Source: Chitinophaga rhizophila
GTDB lineage: Bacteria > Bacteroidota > Bacteroidia > Chitinophagales > Chitinophagaceae
Length of the DNA: 64,000 nt
Direction: 5' to 3'
Assembly: GCF_019492185.1 (NCBI RefSeq)
Contig: NZ_JAICCF010000002.1
Span: 1,302,001 to 1,366,000, forward strand
In this document: piece by piece, positions 45,748 through 54,729 of the stretch
Layout of the letters: each line of letters begins with the position of its first letter
Numbering within the stretch: position 1 is the stretch's first letter
Program-made: the position numbers and the translations under genes
Notes under the pieces: generated by a model
What the model was told of the DNA's origin: nothing
The model's input: only the letters and a program-made list of their open reading frames with translations
Databases searched by the model: none

Positions 45748-46392
45748 CTAATGTCCTGTTACTTCCGAAGCGGTGCCGGCATCATGCTCATCCGGCATAA
45801 CGACGTCTATCTTATCGATTAACAACCGGTCAGCCTGGATGATAAAGTCAATCCGCAGGGTGTAAACAATCGTGACGTCAATAGAAGCCCCGTTTTCTGT
45901 CTCTGTATAATTGGAAAATACCGCTTCATCGAAGTTGGTAATGTCTTCTTCATACTCCTGACTCAGCAGGATCAGGTCAGCATCAAAGCCGTAGGGCGTT
46001 GCTGTCCGCACGCTGTCCTCCCGGATCTTACTATCACATAAACGGAAATAGGCGTCTTTATCGTCAATATAGTTATGGGTAAATAGCCCTGATGCAGATA
46101 ATATATCCAGATACGCCCGGGTACTGTCAAAGTTAACCTTGTACAGACCGGTGTCTTCCACTCCTGAGTTATCCACCAACTGGATGTTGACCAGCGAGTC
46201 CACGTTAGTAGTGTACCAGTCGAAAAATTCCCTGACCCTGCCTTCCAGTACCTGTTGATTCAATTCAGGACTGACGGTACCCTTGAAGTAGGCTTTGGCT
46301 GAGGGAGTCTCCTGCTGGCTGCACCCGGTAAGACCATACATACTGATGGTCAGGGCAATACCAGACAGGACAAGGCATAGTTCTCTTTTCAT
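45748..46392 (-). CDS. Lipoprotein of unknown function (DUF3828-like)
   Basis: 214 aa from the ATG at 46392, chosen because it starts the signal sequence MKRELCLVLSGIALTI ending in the lipobox LTGC. The mature part has EFFDWYTTNVDSLV, RAYLDILSASGLFTHNYI and a C-terminal beta-rich segment with RIDFIIQADRLLIDKID. This layout recalls DUF3828-like lipoproteins of Bacteroidota, a tentative match. It is 124 bp after the TPR gene on the same strand. Confidence 0.65.
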   Translation of the reverse strand: MKRELCLVLSGIALTISMYGLTGCSQQETPSAKAYFKGTVSPELNQQVLEGRVREFFDWYTTNVDSLVNIQLVDNSGVEDTGLYKVNFDSTRAYLDILSASGLFTHNYIDDKDAYFRLCDSKIREDSVRTATPYGFDADLILLSQEYEEDITNFDEAVFSNYTETENGASIDVTIVYTLRIDFIIQADRLLIDKIDVVMPDEHDAGTASEVTGH

Positions 46393-46516
46393 TCGTGAGA
46401 TGTAAGATATGGTATATGACTTATGGTACGGAGAAGCGTTACAGCCAATGTATTGGCATACAGAAAGTCTATATCTGCTCCGGCAATTCAAACGCTATTA
46501 GTATAACTGTTTGCTA

Positions 46517-47683
46517 TTATTCCATTTTCACTTTGCCTTTTAATATTTCCCCTGTGATCATCATACTCAACCGGGAGAATCCTTCATCTGCAGGAATAAC
46601 GAGCTTATTTTCTTTAAACCATGTCATAAAATCGTTCCATTGCTGACGATGTTCCTCTACCCATTCACCTAAAGCAGCATCGTCACCCTGGCCCAATAAC
46701 CAATAGTTATAAGCCTCCATATGACCGGCCTCCTTTATCTTGTTCTGAAAGTTGAAGATGGCAATCGGATAAATGGTATCATGCCCTAACTGGTGATAAA
46801 GATCAATGAACTTTGTACGGATGGTATTAAGTGTAGCCAGGTTAATTGCCTTCTGACCAGCGACTGCCAGGGTCAATGTTGGCTGATAAATGGAAGTACC
46901 GTAGGAACCTCCGCTGACTACTGATAGCATCTGAGCAGCCAGGTTTGCAGTCTGATCCTTTTTACGGTGATCCGGATTCAGGGTGATAGTATGTGCATTA
47001 CTTGCAAAGCTGACAGTTGCTGCAGTATCGGACTCAAACTTTATCTCTCCTTTATAGGTATAATATAGCAACCTGCTCATCTCTTCCGTACGTTTAGACC
47101 CTCTCTCCAGGTTCATAAAAAACTCTCCATATATCATTCCCCATACCTCCTGCTGAGAATCCAGAAACATTTTAGCTGCCCTGTAATAGTTGGATGCATG
47201 CATAGGTGCATTCCTGATTCCTTTTTCAAAGTACTCAAGCGCAGCTCCTTCATTGTTTTTCTTCAGCTCCATCACCCCTCTCTCTACGTATAATGCGCCT
47301 TCACCAGGAAACTTCTTCAACCCATCTTCATAGGTACTGATTGCCTTTTCAGGTTTACCCATATCATCCAGCACATTTCCCATCATGGCATATACCCTGC
47401 CATTAGCAGCTTTCTCTTTGACCAGGTACTTAAGATCTTTCAATGCTTCATCATATTTCCCTTGCTGGTACTTTGCCAGGGCCAGCTCGTATACGATATC
47501 CTTTAAGTCCGGATCGAGCTTACGGGCTTCATTTAGCAATTCGATGGATTCGGCTAGTTTACCATCATCCATCAATTTTATAGCTTCAGTAGCTTTGGCA
47601 ATAGCTTTCTCTCTGTTCGTTTCCTGTGCGAACACTACATGACAAGATAACATTACTACCATCAGAGGCAATAATCTGCGCAT
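46517..47683 (-). CDS. Exported TPR protein of unknown function
   Basis: 388 aa with a signal peptide ending VFAQ at residue 19. TPR units fill about residues 25-190 (LNEARKLDPDLKDIVYELALAKYQQGKYDEALKDL and following). The C-terminal half is not a TPR and contains TYKGEIKFESD, HTITLNPDHRKKDQTA and WNDFMTWFKENKLV. I do not recognise that part. The upstream glycosylase gene ends 83 bp away. Confidence 0.75.
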   Translation of the reverse strand: MRRLLPLMVVMLSCHVVFAQETNREKAIAKATEAIKLMDDGKLAESIELLNEARKLDPDLKDIVYELALAKYQQGKYDEALKDLKYLVKEKAANGRVYAMMGNVLDDMGKPEKAISTYEDGLKKFPGEGALYVERGVMELKKNNEGAALEYFEKGIRNAPMHASNYYRAAKMFLDSQQEVWGMIYGEFFMNLERGSKRTEEMSRLLYYTYKGEIKFESDTAATVSFASNAHTITLNPDHRKKDQTANLAAQMLSVVSGGSYGTSIYQPTLTLAVAGQKAINLATLNTIRTKFIDLYHQLGHDTIYPIAIFNFQNKIKEAGHMEAYNYWLLGQGDDAALGEWVEEHRQQWNDFMTWFKENKLVIPADEGFSRLSMMITGEILKGKVKME

Positions 47684-47765
47684 AACGATATAGGTATTGA
47701 GATTGTATCTTAAAAAAAATAAAGATATAAAGATAGCTGATTCCTGCTGCTCCTGCTAATTCCAC

Positions 47766-48392
47766 TTACTTTTTAATCACCTTACCACTAACGTACCTGT
47801 TATTATGTATAATAAACCGGTAGGGCAACAGTGCATCTGCGCCGGCATAGTCCACCCCTATTCTGGGAGTAGCAATAATATCGGCTGATGCAGGTACATA
47901 GCCATCTGAAGCAATGTAAAACTCGTCTCCAAAGAGTGTCTCACCAGTATGCTCCAGCGTAATACCCAAAGCTTTTGATACGTTGCCTGGCCCACGTGTA
48001 AGCGTAAAATCAGCAGTTTTTTTGCCGGTACGGTGCAGCATAACAGGAACGCCTGCTAAAGGTTCCGCGCCACGGATGAGAATCGCATGAGGAATATCAA
48101 CCTGGTTAGTAACGATGTTAAACAGCTGATGAATACCGTAACATAAATAGACATAGGCGGTACCGGCTTCCCGGTACATAATCTCCGTACGTGCAGTACG
48201 CCTGCCACCGTATGAATGGGAGGCCTTGTCGGTTACACCGGCATAAGCTTCTGTCTCCACAATACGGGCAGTCGTAAGTTCACCGTTAAAGCTGGTCACA
48301 ATTATCTTCCCCAGCAATTCACGGGCAATCGTCAGTACATCAGGACGATCAAAAAAACCGGATGTTAATTTCTGATATGCGGTAGTATGCAA
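47766..48392 (-). CDS. mpg: DNA-3-methyladenine (alkyladenine) glycosylase
   Basis: Base-excision repair glycosylase of the AAG/MPG family that removes alkylated purines and hypoxanthine. The family motifs are RIVETEAYAG (catalytic Glu), DKASHSYGGRRTART, MYREAGTAYVYLCYGIHQLFN and LTRGPGNVSKALGI. Length 208 aa. The only start that keeps the N-terminal KLTSGFFDRPD is non-ATG: TTG at 48392, with a stop two codons upstream and no Met before residue 72. The unknown gene upstream ends 21 bp away. Confidence 0.9.
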   Translation of the reverse strand: MHTTAYQKLTSGFFDRPDVLTIARELLGKIIVTSFNGELTTARIVETEAYAGVTDKASHSYGGRRTARTEIMYREAGTAYVYLCYGIHQLFNIVTNQVDIPHAILIRGAEPLAGVPVMLHRTGKKTADFTLTRGPGNVSKALGITLEHTGETLFGDEFYIASDGYVPASADIIATPRIGVDYAGADALLPYRFIIHNNRYVSGKVIKK

Positions 48393-48413
48393 AATTCAAT
48401 ATGTCCCTTTCCG

Positions 48414-48980
48414 TTAAACAACACGCAGACGGGGTTCCAGCAGGGCGTAGATCTGCTTCAACACCGGCTCAAAAGAACCGAAATCAAAGTCTTCCCTGAA
48501 GGAATCAGTGTCAGACGACCAAAGGAAGAGGTCTGCGCAGATTTCAATGTATTCTTTCACAATCGGGCTATCCAGCAGTGTCAGTAACTCGGCAGACTGT
48601 TCCTGCTCGGCATAGTCCTTTACAACTCCAAGGGCACCGTATATTTCGTACAACAGCGGATCATCGTCTGCCTGCAACTGCTCCGATTTTAATGAGGAGA
48701 AATCAAAGCCGGTATAGGCTGTATCTGTTTCGTTGATATCTTTTCCCCAGGCCTGGAGATTAGAAGTATCAAAAGTAACAACACCTTCTTCTATCCCTTT
48801 TCTCAGGGAAGGAAGATCCGTATACAGACAGATTCTGCCGTCAGCATCTGTCAGTAGTCTTGTTGCTTCATTGTCTGACAGATCAGCACCGGAAACGGTG
48901 TAATAAGTCTCATCGTTGTACACTACCTGCAGTAAATACTTCTTGTATTTCTCAGAGGCGGCATCATAAAATTCTTCCAT
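48414..48980 (-). CDS. Acidic protein of unknown function
   Basis: 188 aa, not recognised. It is acidic, without a signal peptide or membrane segment. Segments such as LLQVVYNDETYYTVSGADLSDNEATRLL and GRICLYTDLPSLRKGI suggest a mixed alpha/beta fold. It is probably co-transcribed with the glycosylase gene (21 bp). Confidence 0.65.
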   Translation of the reverse strand: MEEFYDAASEKYKKYLLQVVYNDETYYTVSGADLSDNEATRLLTDADGRICLYTDLPSLRKGIEEGVVTFDTSNLQAWGKDINETDTAYTGFDFSSLKSEQLQADDDPLLYEIYGALGVVKDYAEQEQSAELLTLLDSPIVKEYIEICADLFLWSSDTDSFREDFDFGSFEPVLKQIYALLEPRLRVV

Positions 48981-49014
48981 GTGAACGCTAGTTATTCTTC
49001 TAAGGTACTAAAAT

Positions 49015-49050
49015 AAAAAAACCGCCCCACATAACATGAGGCGGACTTTT
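49015..49050 (-). terminator. Terminator of the M14 peptidase pair
   Basis: CCGCC-C-CAC (49022-49030) pairs with the reverse arm ATGAGGCGG (49036-49044) with one mismatch, 5-7 nt loop. The minus strand then has seven T. It lies 20 bp after the peptidase stop. Confidence 0.8.
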
Positions 49051-49069
49051 TCATCTATCTTTTTATAGT

Positions 49070-51844
49070 TTATTTCATTCCGTACAACCCATTGAACAAT
49101 AACTTAAAAGTGCCATGCGACTGTGCCCGAAAAGTTATTTCAGGACCGAATGCATACAGCTTCCCTTTGCCTACTGATGCCTCAAATGCCGCTACGCCGT
49201 CTTTCAGATATGACTGTCCCCAGGCCCATCCGCTACGCAAAGGCTTGTCTGTCGTGAACCAGGCAATCGGATGTACACCCTTTGCCGCAGCATCACTGTC
49301 CAGTCTAAACACAGGACTGTTATCAAAATTAACATCCCCCGTACCCGGCATACCCCAGGCAACTGATCTTGTACTGTCAAACGATACCTGCAGTATACTA
49401 CCTGGTACAAAATATTTGGCGGCTGGTAACGCCTGCTCCTTCCCGTCTTTATCTTTCTCTGCCAAAGCATTGTGTACCGGTAATCCCAGGTGATAAGCCA
49501 GGTTTGTACTACTACCAATAGTAATGACCGTACCTCCCTCCTCCAGGAACTCCTTGAGTTTTGGTATAGAAGTATCTTTAGTGATCCTTCCCAGCATATG
49601 ACGATACTGTTCCGGAACCTGCTGAGGATCAGGCTGTGATTGCCTGTAACCTGACCTGGCTCCGTCTTCTCCGGGAATAGCCCTCGTTACAAATACAATA
49701 ACATCGAACCGCTGCTTTAATCCGCCACCATCTATATCCTTTGGATAAATAAGACTGAAAGGAAAATGATATTGCTCCATGATCCAGCGAACCCAGCCCG
49801 AAGGCATAGAACCACCGTAACTGTCCCATAGGGCAATACGCAAAGGTGCAGCTTCAACAACACCCTTCGGCTGCTTAGCCACCGCCACCGGCGCGACACC
49901 CCATTGGGCAGCTCCTGCTTTCAGGATGTTGTTAGCCTGCATGCCTGCCGGTATATAGAACGTTCCCGGCGCAGCCGCAGCCGTGCCTTTAGATAGCCTA
50001 TAGACCTTTATTCCCGCCTTCATGAGATCATTAACTACTATAAAGGCGTTATTTACCTGGGTATTCAGCAGATAACCTCCCTTAGTCACCGGAGAAAATG
50101 TATATGCCTCCGGCGATTGTAACTCACCATAAGGCAGCTGCTCAAAAGGACCACTGAAATCATCCAGCATACGGTCAAACTGTACTCCCATCTGAAATGC
50201 CAGTGTCCACCCTGCCGCGTCATAGGGGCGTACCGGAGGGCCGCCTGGATACTGGAAGTCATTAGGATGATCCTGTGGTTCAAACATATCCAGTACATGC
50301 GGCCGGAATGCCTGGTTGGTACGTACAATGTAGGAATGAGCAGGATATTGCTTACCTCCTGCTGTAAATGCCGTCTTTGCCTTCTGCACCGCTATACCTG
50401 CTTTAATCAGCGCGTTCACATACTTAACAGCAGTAGCAAAATCTGCCTGATCGGCCGGTATAATATAACCGCGCGGGTCTCTCTGCGCCGGATCTTTATA
50501 CACTGCATCATAATACTGTATATCAATATTACTACCCCTTCTGTTCCATCCATGCGGATCATTAGCATCATCCCTGGTCATATCCTGCTGATCTTTTTTA
50601 TAAGCTGTCGTGATAGCTTCTGCCCGGCTGGGTGATAATGTCCAGGTGTCATTGTTACCTTTATCTATTGCATTCTTACCCATCTTATAAATGTTGTATA
50701 ACACCTCATCCCGATGGCGGGCGGCATAGTCCAGCACTGCATAATTCAGTGAGACAGAATAGTCGATAGATCTTCTGAAACGCCAGTCTGCCTGTGGCCG
50801 TACCGGATTAGGGGTAGCACCATTAGGAATAAGCCGCTGGGGCACTACTGGAATCTTTTCAGGTGTTGGATTACCGATGATCTCCGTCAGCAAGCCAATC
50901 ATATTATGATACTGCGTGGTGGTACGCAATCCGCCATTATACCATGTCGAGAAACTGGACCCATTGAGCCTCGTATATCCGGGTTTGTCTTCAACATTTA
51001 ACCTGTTATACATGGCAGCGCCCAGCGCGTCAATACCTGTGATCATCAAAGGATCAAAGAAGTAGTTGAAAGGATCACGGTAAGGAGGTCCTGCCAGTAC
51101 AGACCCTTCAGGCCCGCGCTGGTGGTGGTTATACATGATCTGCGGCATCCATTCCAGGAATAGCTGGCGTCCCATATTGGCGCTTTCCTTCATATTCATG
51201 ATATAGAAGTCGCGATTATTATCATGACCGATATACTTCTGATATAATACCGGCAACTGATCTGTTGACCGCTTGAGGGTATCAGTGTGACGCATATACC
51301 AGTTGGTGGTTAGCTCTTGTCCGTCAGGATTAGCATGCGTCATGAGCACAATTACATTATCAAGTATACGCATTGTTTCCGGGTCATTGCGACTCACCAG
51401 CTGCCAGGCAGTTTCTATCAGCTGATGTGTACCTACAACTTCTGTGGCGTGCAGGCCGCCATCTATCCATACTACTGCTTTCCCTTTATCTGCCAGCGCT
51501 TTTGCCTGCGCGGGTGTCAGACCTTCTGCCCGGGCCAGCTGTTGGGATGTCTGCTTGTACTGATCCAGCAATCGGATGTTGGCAGGGGAAGAAATGACCA
51601 GCATGTACTGGTGTCTGCCTTCTTCGGTCAGCCCTATATCTGTCAGCTTTACCCTGTCGGATGTAGCCAGTTGCTTGAAGTAATCGGCTGTTTGTGTATA
51701 AGTGGCAAGCTGATAATCGTCTCCTATGTTAAATCCGAAATGCTGTACGGGCGATGGTACCTGCCGGACGGAAGATGTAGTGGCTTGCTGTGCGGCAGCC
51801 ATTATAGGCAAACACCCCAATAACGAAATAATCAGTCTTCTCAT
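49070..51844 (-). CDS. Secreted zinc carboxypeptidase (peptidase M14), downstream copy
   Basis: 924-aa exported protein with a signal peptide ending AAAQ. The M14 zinc motif is HATE (His132, Glu135 in GGLHATEVVG), with THANPDGQE and the YNHHQRGPEGS region supplying further active-site residues. The C-terminal two-thirds hold a large domain without a clear name, including a flavodoxin/GATase-like stretch (IALWDSYGGSMPSGW, GGTVITIGSSTNLAYH). It is a close paralogue of the gene directly upstream, with which it overlaps by ATGA. Probably a periplasmic or outer-surface peptidase. Confidence 0.88.
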   Translation of the reverse strand: MRRLIISLLGCLPIMAAAQQATTSSVRQVPSPVQHFGFNIGDDYQLATYTQTADYFKQLATSDRVKLTDIGLTEEGRHQYMLVISSPANIRLLDQYKQTSQQLARAEGLTPAQAKALADKGKAVVWIDGGLHATEVVGTHQLIETAWQLVSRNDPETMRILDNVIVLMTHANPDGQELTTNWYMRHTDTLKRSTDQLPVLYQKYIGHDNNRDFYIMNMKESANMGRQLFLEWMPQIMYNHHQRGPEGSVLAGPPYRDPFNYFFDPLMITGIDALGAAMYNRLNVEDKPGYTRLNGSSFSTWYNGGLRTTTQYHNMIGLLTEIIGNPTPEKIPVVPQRLIPNGATPNPVRPQADWRFRRSIDYSVSLNYAVLDYAARHRDEVLYNIYKMGKNAIDKGNNDTWTLSPSRAEAITTAYKKDQQDMTRDDANDPHGWNRRGSNIDIQYYDAVYKDPAQRDPRGYIIPADQADFATAVKYVNALIKAGIAVQKAKTAFTAGGKQYPAHSYIVRTNQAFRPHVLDMFEPQDHPNDFQYPGGPPVRPYDAAGWTLAFQMGVQFDRMLDDFSGPFEQLPYGELQSPEAYTFSPVTKGGYLLNTQVNNAFIVVNDLMKAGIKVYRLSKGTAAAAPGTFYIPAGMQANNILKAGAAQWGVAPVAVAKQPKGVVEAAPLRIALWDSYGGSMPSGWVRWIMEQYHFPFSLIYPKDIDGGGLKQRFDVIVFVTRAIPGEDGARSGYRQSQPDPQQVPEQYRHMLGRITKDTSIPKLKEFLEEGGTVITIGSSTNLAYHLGLPVHNALAEKDKDGKEQALPAAKYFVPGSILQVSFDSTRSVAWGMPGTGDVNFDNSPVFRLDSDAAAKGVHPIAWFTTDKPLRSGWAWGQSYLKDGVAAFEASVGKGKLYAFGPEITFRAQSHGTFKLLFNGLYGMK

Positions 51845-54564
51845 TTGTATAATTGATTAAAGAGTAATTTAAATGTACTGTGCGACTGGCCTCTGAACAT
51901 GATATCAGTACTAAATGCGTACAATGTACCAGTACCTATTGGCGCACTAAAGGCAACCACGCCATCTTTCAGATAGTGCTGTCCCCAGGCCCACCCACTA
52001 TGCAGCGGTGCTGCATCGGCAAACCAGATCAACTTACGGATACCCATACCTGCTGATGCAGGCGTTAGCCTGAACACCGGACTCCTGTCAAAGTATACAT
52101 CATTCCTGGCCCGCATTCCCCAGTTCTCAGGTGCTGTCGTATCCAGCGCGGCTGTAAGTAAACTACCGGGGATATAGTATTTGGTACCCGGCAATGGTTT
52201 TAGTTCGCCCTTTTTATCAGGTTCCATCAATGCGTTTTCTACCGGTAACTTCAGATGGTACGCCAGATTAGTGCTGTTACCAATAGTTACTATTTTACCT
52301 CCCGCTTGCAGAAACTGCTTCAGCTGCGGAATAGAGGTATCCTTAGTGATCCTGCCGAGCCATGGTCTGAACTCTTCTGATAGTTCTTCGGGCTTCGGTA
52401 GTTTGCTGTCTGCTCTTTTAGCTTTGCCTGTATCCGGGATAGCGCCGTTTACAAAAATGAGCAGATCATACTTCTTACGCAGATTACCTTTGTCTACTTC
52501 CTGGGAATAAAGCATGTTATATGAATAATGATATTGCTCCATCAACCAGCTTAACCATCCCGCAGGAATAGATCCTCCATAAGTATTCCATATACCTATA
52601 CGCAGTGGTGATATGCTTTTTAACTGTGCCGGCATCTGTGTTGCGGCCTGCACCCGGATACCCAGTTCTGCGGCCGCCTTTGTAAGTATCGCTGTGGCTT
52701 TGGTACCTGTAGGTACATAGAAAGTACCATCACTGGTGCGGGACACTTTGACGCCTGCTTTCAGCAGATCATTTATTGCGATGAAGGCATTATTAACGGC
52801 GGCATCAACCAAATAGCCTTTCTTTGCTACCGGTAGCCGAGCCGGCAGCGGCGATTCAATCTGTCCGTAAGGTAATTGCGTTAAGGGCCCTTCTACAGCC
52901 GTCAGTATACGGTCAAACTGTACGCCCATCTGGAAAGCCAGCGTCCACCCTGCCGCGTCATACGGACGAATAGGAGGACCGCCTGCATACTGAAAATCAT
53001 TCGGATGATCCTGCGGTTCAAACATATCCAGTACGTGCGGACGAAAAGCCTGTGCTGTCTTTACAACATACGATCCTGCAGGGTATTGTTTACCAGCTAC
53101 GGTAAATGGTGCTGTTGCCTTGTGAATGGCTATACCTGAACGGCTCAGTGCATTGATAAACTTTACTGCTGTGGGAAAATCCTGTTGATCTGCAGGTATG
53201 ATGTATGCGCGTGCATCGCGATAGGCAGGATTGTTGAATATCTGTGCATAGTATTTCGATGCAATTGTATCTTCTCTTCCAAATGAGAACTCACTGCCAC
53301 CGGTTTCTCTCTCCTTCAGAGAATCTGTCTTCTTATCTGCTTTATATGCCATCCGTACAGAGTCTATATACCTCGGATAAAATGTCCAGTGATCAGCACT
53401 ACCGCGTGCAATTGCATTTTTACCCATTTTATAGATATTAAATAACAGCTCCGTACGGTAACGGGCTGCATAGTCAAGTACGGCATAGTTCAGCGAAACA
53501 GAATAGTCTATCGACTGACGGAAGTGCCATTCCTGCGGTACTACAGGATTAGGTGTTGCACCATTAGGGATCAGTCTTTCCGGTACTAATGGTATGGTTT
53601 CAGGTGTTGGTCCGCCGATGATCTCTGTCAGCAATCCGATCATATTATGGAAGTACGGTGTAGTACGCAAGCCTCCATTCCACCATGTAGAGAATGTTGA
53701 TCCGTTTCTCTGCGTATAACCAGGCTTGTTCTCAACATTCAGCCTGTTGTTCATGGCAGCGCCTACGGCATCTATACTTGTTACGAGTAATGGGTCATAG
53801 ATATGATTAAAGGGGTCCCGGTAAGGAGGACCTGCCAGTACTGAACCCGCTGGTCCACGCTGATGGTGGTTATACATAATCTGTGGGATCCACTCAACAA
53901 ATAACTGCCGACTGATATTCTGGCTTTCTTTCATATTCATCATATAAAAGTCCCTGTTATTATCATGCCCTACGTACTTCTCATATAATCTGGGAATATT
54001 CATTGCCCTTTTCTTCGGGTCTGTCGTACGCATGTACCAGTCTGATACCAGCTCCTGGCCGTCGGGATTGGCGTGCGTTAACAGGATAATATCATTTTGC
54101 AGAATGCGCATTGTTTCGGGGTCTGTGCGTGTTACCAGCTGGTACATGGTTTCGATCAGCTGATGTGTACCAACGGTCTCTGTAGCATGTAGCCCGCCAT
54201 CGATCCACACTACCGCTTTTCCAGTGGCAGCCAGCTGCCTGGCCGATTCGTCTGTGAGGCCTTCAGCACGTGCCAGCCGCTGGGATATATCCTTATATTG
54301 CTGTAGGGCCTTGATATTCTCCGGAGCGGATACAATCATCATATACTGATGTCTGCCCTCCTCCGTCATACCGATATCTACCAGTGCAGTACGGTCAGAA
54401 GCGGCAAGCTGCTGAAAATAAGCGGCTGTCTGTGTATAATTAGCCAGCTGATAATCATCTCCGATATTAAAACGAAAATGCTCTTTGGGAGAGGGCACTG
54501 TTTGGGCCCATACTGTAGTTGCCGATAGCAGCAACAACAGTATACTATAGGATTTCCTTAGCAT
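51841..54564 (-). CDS. Secreted zinc carboxypeptidase (peptidase M14), upstream copy
   Basis: 907 aa with a signal peptide ending WAQ (residue 21). The active-site motif is GGLHATETVGTHQL, and the later motifs THANPDGQEL, GHDNNRDFY and YNHHQRGPAGS match the downstream copy. The domain order is the same and the sequences look alike over the whole length. Differences cluster in the middle linker (here YKADKKTDSLKERETGG). It is the first gene of the pair; the 4-bp stop/start overlap suggests translational coupling. Confidence 0.88.
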   Translation of the reverse strand: MLRKSYSILLLLLSATTVWAQTVPSPKEHFRFNIGDDYQLANYTQTAAYFQQLAASDRTALVDIGMTEEGRHQYMMIVSAPENIKALQQYKDISQRLARAEGLTDESARQLAATGKAVVWIDGGLHATETVGTHQLIETMYQLVTRTDPETMRILQNDIILLTHANPDGQELVSDWYMRTTDPKKRAMNIPRLYEKYVGHDNNRDFYMMNMKESQNISRQLFVEWIPQIMYNHHQRGPAGSVLAGPPYRDPFNHIYDPLLVTSIDAVGAAMNNRLNVENKPGYTQRNGSTFSTWWNGGLRTTPYFHNMIGLLTEIIGGPTPETIPLVPERLIPNGATPNPVVPQEWHFRQSIDYSVSLNYAVLDYAARYRTELLFNIYKMGKNAIARGSADHWTFYPRYIDSVRMAYKADKKTDSLKERETGGSEFSFGREDTIASKYYAQIFNNPAYRDARAYIIPADQQDFPTAVKFINALSRSGIAIHKATAPFTVAGKQYPAGSYVVKTAQAFRPHVLDMFEPQDHPNDFQYAGGPPIRPYDAAGWTLAFQMGVQFDRILTAVEGPLTQLPYGQIESPLPARLPVAKKGYLVDAAVNNAFIAINDLLKAGVKVSRTSDGTFYVPTGTKATAILTKAAAELGIRVQAATQMPAQLKSISPLRIGIWNTYGGSIPAGWLSWLMEQYHYSYNMLYSQEVDKGNLRKKYDLLIFVNGAIPDTGKAKRADSKLPKPEELSEEFRPWLGRITKDTSIPQLKQFLQAGGKIVTIGNSTNLAYHLKLPVENALMEPDKKGELKPLPGTKYYIPGSLLTAALDTTAPENWGMRARNDVYFDRSPVFRLTPASAGMGIRKLIWFADAAPLHSGWAWGQHYLKDGVVAFSAPIGTGTLYAFSTDIMFRGQSHSTFKLLFNQLYK

Positions 54565-54675
54565 AAGCGAGATTTAAACGAGCAGAGAAAATACTTATTT
54601 ACCGGTATAGTTCCAAGCAACTGCGTATGCAGTGACGAATTATTACAGGATAGGACGTTTATGACCAGGAAGGGC

Positions 54676-54707
54676 AAAAAAAAGATGGTAACGTGTGTTA
54701 CCATCTT
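54676..54707 (-). terminator. Terminator of the Tyr-rich exported protein gene
   Basis: A perfect 11-bp stem AAGATGGTAAC (54682-54692) with GTTACCATCTT (54697-54707), a 4-nt loop and eight T on the minus strand. Confidence 0.88.
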
Positions 54708-54729
54708 ATACCAATATGAAGGTGATTAT

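Noticed and set aside
45562..45822. 86-aa open frame on the plus strand
   Set aside because: It runs antisense into the lipoprotein gene, shows no family features and has no promoter or coding bias.
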